From NCBI RefSeq assembly GCF_037126465.1, contig NW_026999405.1, positions 682,001-746,000 on the forward strand: a stretch of DNA of 64,000 bases, read 5' to 3'. The notes under the pieces are model-generated. The model was not told the origin of the DNA and did no database searches. It saw only the letters and a program-made list of their open reading frames with translations. Positions 35,413-45,984 of the stretch are shown piece by piece. The stretch is from Ornithodoros turicata (taxonomy: Eukaryota > Arthropoda > Arachnida > Ixodida > Argasidae). The position numbers and the translations under genes are program-made. Each line of letters starts with the position of its first letter. Within the stretch, counting starts at the first letter, position 1.

Positions 35413-35992
35413 CCTCTAGTTCTGCTTCCACCGTCCTTCACGAGGACCTGCATGTGTCAATGAGTGTGCGGACGATAAGGACCAAGATGAGGAAACTTGT
35501 GTCAGGCGCTCGTGAGGTCATTACCATATCAACTTTTCGCTCACCAATCTCCCGAGTGCTTGAACTCTTCACACCTACACAGAGACACAGATGGGAGAGT
35601 GTCATCCTATTTGGGAAGGAGCGACAAGCGAGGTGTGTCGGGTTAAGTAGGTGATGATGTTATGAGGAGACGCTGCTCAAATGAACAAACCCTAATGAGT
35701 GCTCTATGGGGAGAAAAACACGTTGTACGTTAAAGGGACTCGTAAATCCATAGAGAACATTTATGTTCTTCTGAATGTTTGTAACTTGAATACATTGTAA
35801 ATTCAGAATCAGTATATCAGAAGGGTAAGCAGCAGAAGTTACTTGAAGGCTTCATGCTGAAACGTGTGTGCGCAATACACTTGGGCTGTGGTGGGAGACA
35901 TCGTTGGTTTAATCATACAGGCAGGACAATTGCGGTCACATAGAACATGGAGCAGTGGCAGCATCCTGAAAACGACACATTTTCTCGTTATA

Positions 35993-36241
35993 CACTCTTA
36001 AAAATGAACTTCACCGCATAGCACGCTCCTAGCCAACCATTATCTCGAATGATATCGTTATCTGCCCTGATTTGTTGAAAACGGGAGGCGTACGCCTTTT
36101 CTGTGACACTTATGCTGTTCATAATTGTCACAGAAAAGGCGTACGCCTCCCGTTTTCAACGAATCAGGGCAAATAACGATATCATTCGAGATAATGGTTG
36201 GCTAGGTGCGTGCTATGTGGTGAAGCTCATTTTTAAGAGTC
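35993..36241. mobile_element. CACTCT foldback element, copy 8
   Basis: 249-bp hairpin of the GGCGTACGCC subgroup with TA duplication (35,991-35,992 and 36,242-36,243). The arms are very well paired over roughly 110 bases each. Confidence 0.9.
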
Positions 36242-36244
36242 TAT

Positions 36245-38665
36245 ATGAGTAGTCAAAAACAGACCGCTATACCTTCCCACATGTCTGGTTTTGTCGTTTG
36301 TAGGAATCGCTAATAGGGGCACAGCACTGGTTGGTCACATGTAAGCCACCACGCGAGAGGTGCCGATATCCCGATTACGCGATCAAAACCAAAAAGTCTA
36401 GAACCATGCACACTTCCCCATGCAAATACATAAGCCCACCGCGAGATACCATACAATGCCCATGAATCCACGTACAGAGTGATGTGAAATTATGTGTATG
36501 AATGAAAAAAGATGCCAACATACCTGTAACGCGGTGTCTCATAACTTTACTTCGATTTTCTGGCAGCTACCATGGTGTGCAATGCACCAGTTGCGTTTCG
36601 CTATTCCCATTGCTGCTCATTTCGCAAGCCGTCATGCAATTCCACGTGACCTCCAATTGATCAGTGAAAATTACACACGTCATGGACATTTATGTTCATC
36701 TCAGCACTAATCACGTTTTGAATGCTATAGAAGGAGAGATAATCTTCCTTTTATGTTTTGATATCTTGCTGCTTTGCTACTTTGGCTTCGGATGGTGTCT
36801 AGCAACGTTGGGTATCTCGTCTTTATGTGAACGAGCAGTTGCGGTTTACGGAGTGTTTTTCTATCGATTTTTGGTGCTATAACGTGCGAATTAGCGGACT
36901 TTAGCGTGCTCATTATTTTCCGTCGTTGTATTTCGAGCAGCGCGTGTTGTTCTGGTGAAAATTTAGTTGAATGAATCGTCACAGTCCCAACGTATATGGC
37001 GGTGTTGACCAAGGCCAAGTCAACCAAGCATTCTGGTGAGCTATGCTTTCGTAGACTGTCTCGCTTAGCATTTTGCTATCCACACATAGTTACATTTTCA
37101 TACGAGTAATTTCACTGAATCAAAACAGCCGAAATGCCTGTAATAGATGTAGCTCGGTATGTGTTAGTAGGTTTGTGCCGTTTGTAGTTCGTTGCGCGTT
37201 TATATAGAAACAACAAATTTATTCGAAATTAAGACGTCACCGTTACCGACGAGATACCGATAATGCCGCACCGTACAGCAGCATTTATTATTGTGAGCCA
37301 TATTTTATTTCTTAATATTTGTCATATTTGTTCAAAAATAAAAGTACAAGTCGGCGTACTTGAATTGACGTCCTTGAATTGCTTACGGCGAACATCTGCA
37401 AATGCTGTGCTTACGTGCCTTCGCGCATCATACTAGGCGCAAAAGCATATCTGATTAGAAAAATATTTCAAGAGGAAGTCATTTAAATACATTGTCATTT
37501 ATAGCTATTTCTCCGTTCCAGTCATGTTATGCGGCTACACGAAAGATTCCGAAAAAAAAAAAAAACATGGCTAATTTGATGTTGCTGCCTAAGGAGTCCT
37601 GGCCGAAGAGGTGAGCTGTTAAGATTGCAAACGTTATCACGCGGTTCTGTTGGGAAGTGAGAAATTGTGTAGCAGTGCACGAATCTTACTTCGTGCAATA
37701 CTTTCATAACAAAGGAATGAGAAAACGAAAGTCGTGCGTCCATCATTTCATGAATTGTAACGTATCACTATTTCATATTCACATGTTTCCACTAACTGAA
37801 TGAACTAATGCAACTAAATTCATCTCATGGGCATGCTCTGTGTTTACCTGGAAGTCACATTTTTAAGGCTTGTCAGTTTTTTCTCTACATGAAGATTTAT
37901 GTTAGCCTTGTATGAAATAGCAGACACGTATCAACACGTATGCAGCTTGTGCACATTAAAACCATCCATGTGGAGTCAAATGCCTGGTTTTTCTTTAAAT
38001 GTTGTAGCCTATTCACGGTTGCTCTTTGCTTCTTGCAGGTCTGTTCATTCCAGAAGCAAGAACTGTACCATTGTAAGGCAAGTGGAAATAAACTGACGTC
38101 AACTGAGAAAGGTGTTCTTTCTGGGCCAGTGCCTGTAGGATGACTCCAAAAAACGTCACAACAAAGGGAATGCTCATCTAGCTCTCCACATGCATACTAC
38201 TAGCCGTATAAAAATTAAAAACGATTGCTCCTTTTATAACATTAAAAATTAAGTAGGAGGTACTAGAAATAGATTTACAGTTACAGTTAGGGGTCAACAG
38301 TTCGGCAGTCAGCGCTGCCTTCAACAGGACTAAACTTGAAAATATAGGTGACAAGGGCTTATATACAAGGGAGAGGGGAAAGGGAGAGGAGAACAGTACA
38401 CGTGGAGCGGCGTTGGTGATGTTCCAGGAGCATTGTTGCTGGTCGTCCATTGAACACTCGCAGGAGCGTTGGCTGTCTCCCTGGTCGTCCGATTAACCTG
38501 AAACGACAAAAGGAGACGGCAGAAAGTACGGAAGAGGGTCGGGGGATTTGGTCTATGAGCTAAGGCTGCGAACTGTAGACAATATGCCGGGATCCTCGTT
38601 TATCGTGGACTGGAATTCCAGTCCACGTCAAGTCAATTAAGTCCATTCCAGTCAAGTTGAAATCA
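36245..38665. other. No recognised gene
   Basis: AT-rich DNA with short frames. A TTAAAGGGACT at about 35,734 resembles the termini of the TTAA-flanked elements further right, but I could not find a matching right end. A small palindrome GGACTGGAATTCCAGTCC sits at 38,609-38,626. Confidence 0.35.
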
Positions 38666-38672
38666 ATGAATA

Positions 38673-38848
38673 TGTAGTATCTGCAAAGCTACTAGAATAA
38701 GAATTAGGCTGGGTTCACGTTGGCAGAGCGTTTAATGACCAGCTCTCCGGGAACAGCTGCTGATCAGCTGTCGGCCAGCTGACGAATGCAAACAGCAGTT
38801 CACGAGCCTCGCTCCGTCATAGCTCGGTCGTCGTCGTTGTCTACATCA
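38673..38848 (-). repeat. 3' LTR of the intact Gypsy element
   Basis: 176 bp, identical by eye to the LTR at 42,193-42,368. On the minus strand it begins TGATGTAG and ends CTACA. The target duplication GAATA lies just outside at 38,668-38,672. A purine tract (AGGAGGGAGGAA on the minus strand) directly precedes it. The last codons and the stop of the pol frame lie inside it. Confidence 0.95.
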
Positions 38849-41800
38849 TTCCTCCCTCCTAAGGCTGTGAACCTGTAACGGGCAGGAGGTCTTCTTTGAC
38901 GGATAGGGTATCTCCGCGGAGGCTCTGCTGTTGAGTTTCCAGGTGGCTGTTGTGGGAAGACGACGTCGAGTGCGGGAGGCGCAGACGAAGCCTGGGGTCT
39001 CAAGTTGATGTCCATGGTCAGGCTCAAGGGAATCGTCCCAGGTTCCCGTGGACGACCTGAACACAGAGAAGCATTAGGCGACCCGACATCTGACGACACT
39101 CTACCCTTCAAGTGGTCAGCATGAACGCGGCGCCGTTTTCTGCCATCCAGTTGAACAGCATATACAACGTTGCCTTCACGACTGATGATCACACCTTTGA
39201 CCCAATGATGTTTACGGGTTGGATCTTTCACCCAAACCTTATCCATAGTGACAAAACTTCTTGTCACCCTTTTTGGAGAGGAGTGCGAAGACTGTCCTGA
39301 GTAGTCCTGTGTGGACGGGCGAACTAAATCTAGCTTGAACCTGAAAGGTCTCTTGTTAAGCAAGTCGCAAGGTGTTTTTCCGGTGGAGATGTGAGGTGAA
39401 GATCTGTACTTAGACAGAAACGTTCCTAGAGGGTCTTCCTCCCTTCCACATTTAGCGCGACGCAAGGCCTGCTTCATTGACCTGACGAAATTCTCCGCCT
39501 GTCCGTTTGATTTCGGGTGGTAGGGCGGTGTTAAGATGTGGCGGACCCCATAAGTCCCCAGGAATGACTTGAACTCCAAACTGGTAAACTGTGGCCCGTT
39601 GTCAGTAACCAACTGTTCAGGAAGGCCTTGACGCAGGAAAATTTCGCGAAAAGCGTTAATAGTGTCAATCGCGGTTACTCGACGCATTTTGATTATTTCC
39701 GGCCACTTACTGTACGCATCTATGACAATCAAGTAGTTGTCCTTCTCGTACTCTGCAAAGTCTGCGTGGAGTCTACTCCATGGGTGTTCCGGACGTTCCC
39801 AACGATGCAAAGGTACAGGCTTGGGATCGTCTCCGATGGAAGCACAGGACTCGCACGTTTTGACTGTAGCTTCTATGTCCTTATCTATTCCTGGCCACCA
39901 AACGAAAGATCTGGCAAGCATCTTCATTTTCGTTTGGCCTAGGTGTCCCTCATGAAGTACGTCCAAAATGCATTTGCGAAACTTGGTGGGAATGACTGTG
40001 CGCATTCCAAGCAAAATGCAACCGTGAGAAATAGAGAACTCACTCTGACGCTGAACATAGGCACGAAGTTCTGGCATGTCGACTGCAGCTGAATCGCCCT
40101 CTAGCAAGCGACGCTGAACTTCAGCTAGCACTGCGTCTTTCCTAGTCTCTTCTGCAATAGAAGTCGCCGTAACAGGTAAAACTGACATGACTTCTAACGA
40201 GACTACATTGACGTCTTCAAATTCAACAATGTTGTCACTGGATATTTGTCGTTGGAAATCATGATCCGGTCCAACGGCCAGCCTAGATAGTCCATCGGCG
40301 TTTCCCATTAGTTGTGTTGGTTTATACTGGATATCGTAGACGTGACCCATCATGATTAAAGCCCAACGTTGTAACCTGTTAGCTGCAGTAACCGGGATAC
40401 CCTTCTTCGGACCAAAAATGGTGGTGAGGGGTTTATGATCTGTAAACAACGTGAACTTCCTTCCCCAGAGGTATTGGTGGAACTTTTTTAAACCGAAGAT
40501 GATGGCTAGAGCTTCTTTCTCTATTTGAGCATAGTTCTTCTCAGCTACCGACAGAGTTTTCGACGCATGTGCAATAGGTTTTTCCTTCCCGTCAATCTTA
40601 TGATAGATGACAGCACCCAGACCTTCTGAAGATGCATCAGCTGCTAAATAGATCGGTCTCTTGGGATCAAAATGGGTCAAGGCGTCGACGGCTGTCAACC
40701 GCTGTTTAAGTCCATCAAAAGCGTCTATGCATTCCTCAGACCAGCACCAAGGCTTGTTTTTACGAAGCAACTTGTTTAGTGGTGCGGATAAATCTGCCAA
40801 TCCTGGTATAAACTTACTGTAGTGCTGCACCATGCCAAGAAATGCTCTCAGTTCTGAAACGTTGGTCGGCTCTGGCATGTTCAGAACTGCAGATACCTTC
40901 TTCGGTGAGGGGGAGAATCCGGTAGCCGACACCACTTGTCCAAGGTATTCTACCTCTTCTTGCAAGAAGGCGCATTTCTCCTCCTTCAGAACGAAACCAT
41001 ACTCTTGCAGCCTTAGAAAAACGGTCTCCAGATTTTTCTTGTGCTCATTATCGTCACAGCCAGTCACAATAATATCATCCAGGTAGCAGGCAACATGGTC
41101 TAAACCTGCTGTTATTTGCTCCATAGTACGCTGAAAGATCGCTGGGGCAGAAGCAATTCCAAACGGCATACGATTAAATTGAAACAAGCCTCTGTGCGTA
41201 GTAATCACCAACACTTTCTTAGCCTCTTCGTCTAATTCCATTTGCAGGTAGGCTTCGAAAAGGTCCAGCTTGGAAAATTTCTGGCCACCATTCAGCTTAG
41301 CAAAAAGTTCTTCTGGCCTCGGAAGTGGGTACTGTGTAACATCCAACTGTGGATTAACCGACACACTAAAATCTCCACACACTCTTACTGCTCCGTTCGG
41401 TTTCGGCACGACCACAATTGGTGTCGTCCAATCCGAGTATTCAATTGGCGTGAGCACTCCGTTCCTGACCTGCCTATCCAAATCCTCCTCAACCTGTGAA
41501 CGTAAGGCGAATGGTATAGGTCTCGGTTTAAAGAACTTGGGCGTTGCATCAGCTTTCAACTGCACGTGAACCTTAATCTTCTGGCACCTACCAAGTTCCT
41601 TCCTGAACAAGTCCTTATGCGACTGTAGAACAGTGGCAAAGGAACCCGGCAAGGAATCCACGGCTCCTACAAACAGCCCATTGAGATCGACTCCCAGCGT
41701 TTCGATCCACTCTCTTCCAAGGAGATTTGTGTGGGTAGATTCAGTAACTACTATCTCTAGTCGATGACTGCGTCCTTGATACGACACGTCAACTTGCCCT

Positions 41801-42180
41801 TGTCCCTTGAGAGCAATGCGATTCTGGTTGAATCCTTGCAAACTGTACTTGGGGTGACTAAGCTCAGGCTTCCCAAGTTTTAACCACGACTGGTGATCGA
41901 GCAGCGTGTGCTTTGATCCTGTGTCAACTTGTAGCTCTATATCTTGTCCTAAAATAGTGCAAAGAACGAACTTGCCATCTCTTTCCTCCGAGAGGAGTAC
42001 GTTCGTGACGGATTTTACTTTTGACTTCGCGGCCTTCGATCTACTCTTACACATCTTGGCAATATGGCCTCTCTTCTTGCAGAAACGACATTCTTCTAGC
42101 TTAAATCGACACGTGTTTTCGGCGTGATTAAAATTTCCACATCGGAAACATCTGATTGCTTTCGCCATCCTGATTGCCAT
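38800..42180 (-). CDS. pol: Gypsy nucleocapsid-pol polyprotein (protease, RT, RNase H, integrase)
   Basis: Uninterrupted 1,126-residue frame. Two zinc knuckles lie at residues 11-24 (CFRCGNFNHAENTC) and 31-44 (CRFCKKRGHIAKMC). The aspartic protease has its DTG at 86-88, and the reverse transcriptase has YLDD at 366-369. RNase H shows YLAADASSEGLGAV and DHKPLTTIFGPKKG. The integrase has H2C2 (HEGHLGQTKMKML, later CESC), LHADF (about 803), VTDNGPQF (about 860) and YHPKSNGQAENF (about 890), so D, D and E are all present. The C-terminal tail is basic, then ends within the 3' LTR. The first Met at 42,180 is 12 bp inside the 5' LTR, so translation of this truncated copy may not be natural. It would make cDNA and integrate it, given capsid in trans. 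Confidence 0.92.
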   Translation of the reverse strand: MAIRMAKAIRCFRCGNFNHAENTCRFKLEECRFCKKRGHIAKMCKSRSKAAKSKVKSVTNVLLSEERDGKFVLCTILGQDIELQVDTGSKHTLLDHQSWLKLGKPELSHPKYSLQGFNQNRIALKGQGQVDVSYQGRSHRLEIVVTESTHTNLLGREWIETLGVDLNGLFVGAVDSLPGSFATVLQSHKDLFRKELGRCQKIKVHVQLKADATPKFFKPRPIPFALRSQVEEDLDRQVRNGVLTPIEYSDWTTPIVVVPKPNGAVRVCGDFSVSVNPQLDVTQYPLPRPEELFAKLNGGQKFSKLDLFEAYLQMELDEEAKKVLVITTHRGLFQFNRMPFGIASAPAIFQRTMEQITAGLDHVACYLDDIIVTGCDDNEHKKNLETVFLRLQEYGFVLKEEKCAFLQEEVEYLGQVVSATGFSPSPKKVSAVLNMPEPTNVSELRAFLGMVQHYSKFIPGLADLSAPLNKLLRKNKPWCWSEECIDAFDGLKQRLTAVDALTHFDPKRPIYLAADASSEGLGAVIYHKIDGKEKPIAHASKTLSVAEKNYAQIEKEALAIIFGLKKFHQYLWGRKFTLFTDHKPLTTIFGPKKGIPVTAANRLQRWALIMMGHVYDIQYKPTQLMGNADGLSRLAVGPDHDFQRQISSDNIVEFEDVNVVSLEVMSVLPVTATSIAEETRKDAVLAEVQRRLLEGDSAAVDMPELRAYVQRQSEFSISHGCILLGMRTVIPTKFRKCILDVLHEGHLGQTKMKMLARSFVWWPGIDKDIEATVKTCESCASIGDDPKPVPLHRWERPEHPWSRLHADFAEYEKDNYLIVIDAYSKWPEIIKMRRVTAIDTINAFREIFLRQGLPEQLVTDNGPQFTSLEFKSFLGTYGVRHILTPPYHPKSNGQAENFVRSMKQALRRAKCGREEDPLGTFLSKYRSSPHISTGKTPCDLLNKRPFRFKLDLVRPSTQDYSGQSSHSSPKRVTRSFVTMDKVWVKDPTRKHHWVKGVIISREGNVVYAVQLDGRKRRRVHADHLKGRVSSDVGSPNASLCSGRPREPGTIPLSLTMDINLRPQASSAPPALDVVFPQQPPGNSTAEPPRRYPIRQRRPPARYRFTALGGRNDVDNDDDRAMTERGS

Positions 42181-42192
42181 CCTCGTCGCCAG

Positions 42193-42368
42193 TGTAGTAT
42201 CTGCAAAGCTACTAGAATAAGAATTAGGCTGGGTTCACGTTGGCAGAGCGTTTAATGACCAGCTCTCCGGGAACAGCTGCTGATCAGCTGTCGGCCAGCT
42301 GACGAATGCAAACAGCAGTTCACGAGCCTCGCTCCGTCATAGCTCGGTCGTCGTCGTTGTCTACATCA
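42193..42368 (-). repeat. 5' LTR of the intact Gypsy element
   Basis: Identical to the 3' LTR at 38,673-38,848 over 176 bp by eye. Followed on the right by the GAATA duplication at 42,369-42,373. Confidence 0.95.
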
Positions 42369-42549
42369 GAATATCCTGGTGTAGTATCCACAATAAGAAG
42401 CCTTGTTACCTAGACATCGATATCCCACTTCGCCTTTCTTGCCTTTCAGTTCCCTGTCTAAGCAGCACCCACCCTGCTCTGAAATTTCCCGATAAGCCAG
42501 AAAACGACCCACGGGTGACGACCTCACTCCTCAGAGAAAATTCCTGAAG

Positions 42550-42720
42550 CTGACGACCGCCAAGTGGCGCACCTGTACCAGCCCTGACGTCACTCCTAAC
42601 ACTTTAGTCCTGTCGAAACGTCAACCCTTCTTTTAAAAGTTTCATGTTATATTACGATCTTTCTGTTAGATTACCCACTAAATAAACTAATTCCTGCAGT
42701 CTGTCGTCCCCGTCTTATTC
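42550..42720 (+). repeat. Penelope-type terminus with hammerhead-like pieces
   Basis: CTGACGA with a short CCGCC/GGCG stem, then GTCGAAACGTCAACCC and an AT-rich tail with AAATAAAC. The same tail layout (RAAC, GTC-AC, T-run, AAATAAAC) follows the motifs at 47,295 and 21,182. The two halves of the core are about 60 bases apart, so a folded ribozyme is doubtful. Confidence 0.35.
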
Positions 42721-42734
42721 TTTTACTGTATATA

Positions 42735-42943
42735 CAGGGTGTTTGCTGTAATGTGTCCAGAAATTTTATTTAAAGCGAGTGATAAAACAGAAACGAGCGC
42801 TACTTTTCAGCTACTTGACTAAGAAAGAGGTGCTACTAGAGAAGCAGCACCTGTTTCTTGCTGAAGTCGAAGAAAAGTACGACTTGCTTTTCTTTTATCG
42901 CGCTTTAAATATAATTTCTGGACACATTAGAGCAAACACACTA
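42735..42943. mobile_element. Mariner-type MITE, CAGGGTGTTTGC termini (copy 2)
   Basis: Left terminus CAGGGTGTTTGCTGTAATGT after TA, right terminus ATTAGAGCAAACACACTA before TATATA. The last bases of the right end are mutated. Internally it matches the copy at 28,581. Confidence 0.8.
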
Positions 42944-42949
42944 TATATA

Positions 42950-43290
42950 CAGGGTGTTTCAAAAAATGTATCATTCGGACTTTATAAAAAAAAACGGGGC
43001 GACGGAAAAATACGGAGTAAACGGCATTTGTGTGGCAACTAAATTTGGTACCTTGCCAAAATATTTTCATTTTATTTTAATTAAAAGAAATTGAATTTCA
43101 TTAAATTAAACTCCAAAATTTCCCAAGTCAACCTCAGGTTTTTTTTTACAAAATTAGGGAGCCCGTAGCGAACTTAGTCAGATCCACCAAAAAATCCGCT
43201 CGATATTGCAAATGGAACTGCCCAAAAAAAGTCCCGAAATTGAGGTTTCAAAGTTTCGGGCATTCAACGGCGCACCAAATCAGTCGCAAA
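42950..43290 (+). repeat. One-ended CAGGGTGTTTC mariner-type fragment
   Basis: A second CAGGGTGTTTC terminus starts immediately after the previous element (TATACAGGGTGTTTC). The following 300 bases carry no frame, and no matching right end was found. Confidence 0.4.
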
Positions 43291-43309
43291 GATGTGCGGA
43301 GAGGAGGAC

Positions 43310-43490
43310 AACAAGTCACTGAACCTTTTCAGCGACTTCCATCTTTCATCATTGGGAACACTAGTTTATTTAATAGGGATAAATTAAAAGTTAAATGAAA
43401 AAGGGTCGAAGTTACGACAGGGGCACGTGTCGGGTGGCCAGTGGTGGGTGTCTTCGTCAGGACAAAAGATGCACAGCTGTTATAGAATGC
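43310..43490 (-). repeat. Penelope-type terminus, inverted partner of 47,250-47,400
   Basis: On the minus strand GTCCTGACGAAGACAC leads to CTGTCGTAAC, then TTCGACCC and an AT-rich tail ending TTAAATAAACTAGTG. The same order is found on the plus strand at 47,290-47,380. The TTAA-flanked element lies exactly between the two. Confidence 0.55.
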
Positions 43491-43822
43491 TTAAAGGGAC
43501 TATCGCATCCGGAGGCATGGGTAGGAAATGGTTACGAGAATGCTTGGCATCATTCGACAATCGATGTCACCGATTTTCACTGCTCAGAAATGTTTGTGTA
43601 TTAAATAAACGAGCTTTTTCGATCAGCGAAACCTCCGATGACATCATTGTGACGTAGAAGCCAACAGGACCAATGCGAGGGCGGCGCGCCGCCGGCGCCG
43701 TTCCCCCATTTTCTCTCGGAGACATCGTCTGCTTTGGAGATGGCGTCGTGCATGGCTACGTGTATGAAACAACATATTTCTTCGAAAGCGCTGTGAATGT
43801 CGCTCAGTGGTGAAATTTCAAC

Positions 43823-44149
43823 ATGTCGTTGAGTTCGGGAACGCGTCGTGGTGTTCCTAACGGCAAAAAATCGTCTGGGGCGAACCCAGAAATGACATTT
43901 CAGGAACCCAAGGACAGGGACGCCAAACGAAAGTTGGAAGCAGCAATCGCCGGCAGGCTTCTTGTTGTGGCAGAAGGATTGCACGTTCGGCACGTTTGTT
44001 CCTCCCAGTTTGCCGACGAAGCGTACGTGGAGGCGGACCTATTGCAATCCCGTATGGGAGTGTCAGCGAAATGCAAGAGGCTAAAGCCCTATGCTGTGCC
44101 CACGTTGTTCCATGAGCAAATGGACACCACCGACGTACCGGATGAGCAG
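43823..44149 (+). pseudogene. THAP-domain exon, zinc ligands degraded
   Basis: From the ATG at 43,823 the frame reaches a donor at about 44,149 (GATGAGCAG then GTAAGC). The translation follows the THAP pattern: GVPNGKKSS, NPEMTFQEPKDRDAKRKLEA, HVRHVCSSQFADEAYVEADL and finally RLKPYAVPTLF, the AVPTLF box being typical. Key zinc ligands are missing: the N-terminal cysteine positions read R-R and G, and the C-x2-H pair reads C-S-S-Q. THAP domains bind DNA and occur at the N-terminus of P-element and some Kolobok transposases. Later exons could not be assigned; a short exon may lie near 44,513-44,559. Confidence 0.7.
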
Positions 44150-45984
44150 GTAAGCATTTGTTTCCAGATGTTGTTTCCGAATGTACATCGGAATATGTAT
44201 AAACCGCGGCCGGCAATGATGTACCAGACCCCCTTAGGCCCCACTAGCACCTCACGTAATTTTTTGACGGCATCCCTCTAACTTTTCCGGTTGCAATATT
44301 CAAAAGATTATCAAATTATCTATTTATCAATTAAAGTTTAAGAAAAAGTTTATCCCATCTTTCTTTGCTCATGTAACACAGCATGCACTCACCATCATTT
44401 TTGTGAGCAAGAGAGAGCCAATGAGGCAGCTTTCCAACAGAATAGCCCCATTCGGCATTATACTTTTATGCATCATATTGTCCAACATCAGGTGCTCAAT
44501 TTCTATCTCAGGTGGAGAGAAGCAGCTTGATGGTAATGGTACAAGCAATCTGCTTCAGGTGGTGAGTATCACAAGCTTCTATTCATTAGGAAAGTTTAAT
44601 ATCTGTGTTCTACAGTGAGTCTGAGTACAGTGAGTACATTCTGAGTCAGAGTGAACGTTCATGTTGTGAAACCGGCAGCTCATGCGGAGTATCAGCCTCT
44701 ACGAGTGATATATATTGCTCACATACTGTGAAGGCTTGATGTTGTTATATAGCGAATTTTTATTTTTAGGTTCTAGTAGTGAGGCTTCCCCCTGCGTCAC
44801 ACACTGAATGAGCCAGAGAAACTAAAGTAAAAAACAGACCCTTTCCAGGGCCACCACATGTTTTATGCAGAGACAAACACTGCGTTATGAACCCTCCAAT
44901 ATGCACATTATTGTTTTTGGTCCAGCTGCAAACACTTTTCTGAATTGTGTTTGTGATTCTGATGAACTTTTTTAAAATGCAATTTTAGTAACTGGCTATG
45001 AACGGCGTCTAATGAACTATATATGCACACCTGTGACTTTTAGTACAATTCCAGTTACAGTGCACAGAGGACATTCCAAGGGTTCAAGAATATGGTGGTA
45101 TTGGGCTTTGATATGTGCATGATAGTAAGTTTTTTCTTGTTTCAGCACATCAAGCTTCACATCTGCACTGCTCGTATATTGTATAGAAGGAAAGACCCTG
45201 TTACCACCCTGTCAACATGAACCTAAATGCCAGCTCTCCGCCCAGCAACTGGAAAGATAGCACGGAGGAGGGAAATAAAATCTACTGGCATAATGTAATC
45301 AGCTTTTGTTTGACACATTTAATATTTGTATCATGTTCACAAAGCTTCCATGTACACAGGAGGAGATAAAACTGTGGTAATACACACATTGGCACTAACC
45401 TCTATCCTCCATTTAGAAATGAAGCGTAAATCCATGCTCAGGGCAAAACGCACCAGTTTCTTTTTTTTTTTCCCGACATAGGTGCAAAACGTGGTACAAA
45501 AGAAACCTCTCCATGGTGAAGCTGAAAGGTGGTATTCAAAATATGCATTACACAAGTACCACTGCTTGTCCTCGTCGTGTGATAACCTTGGTTTGTACTC
45601 CAGAATGATTTGCAATGAAAATTATTTACACATTCCGCTGTACTTGCAATATCTGACTACAAGTATCCACTGCTTGTGAGACATGCTTCTTGAACTGTTA
45701 CAAAGGGTTAAAACTTTCGAAACGGTCAGTGCATGCACATATGACTAACACTATGACCAGCATAACGGCTCACTAATTTGTGACTTCACAATGCAACATT
45801 TCTTCACCACATATGGTTATGAAAAGCAGGAACCATCGATAATGTTTTGATAGTGTACACAGTTACGTCTTCTCAATAGGAAACTAGCTTTTATGAACAT
45901 ACAAAAACAACAATGACAATAGCGATAAGTCCTACAATGGATATGCCTGGTCTGCATACAGTGACCCACTTGACACTTATGTGG

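Larger units (their letters stand above)
38673..42368 (-). mobile_element. Recent Ty3/Gypsy LTR retrotransposon, gag-less
   Basis: Element of 3,696 bp bounded by two identical 176-bp LTRs and an exact 5-bp duplication GAATA (38,668-38,672 and 42,369-42,373). Next to the 5' LTR on the minus strand is TGGCGACGAGGATG, a plausible primer binding site. Only a few bases separate it from the zinc-knuckle coding region, so the matrix and capsid part of gag is absent. Identical LTRs imply a recent insertion. Because the reading frame is open, the copy is probably mobilised with capsid from relatives, if at all. Confidence 0.95.

Noticed and set aside
35734..35760. Left end of a third TTAA element (TTAAAGGGACTCG)
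   Set aside because: No matching inverted end with TTAA found in the window and no THAP or P2X7-like exon next to it.
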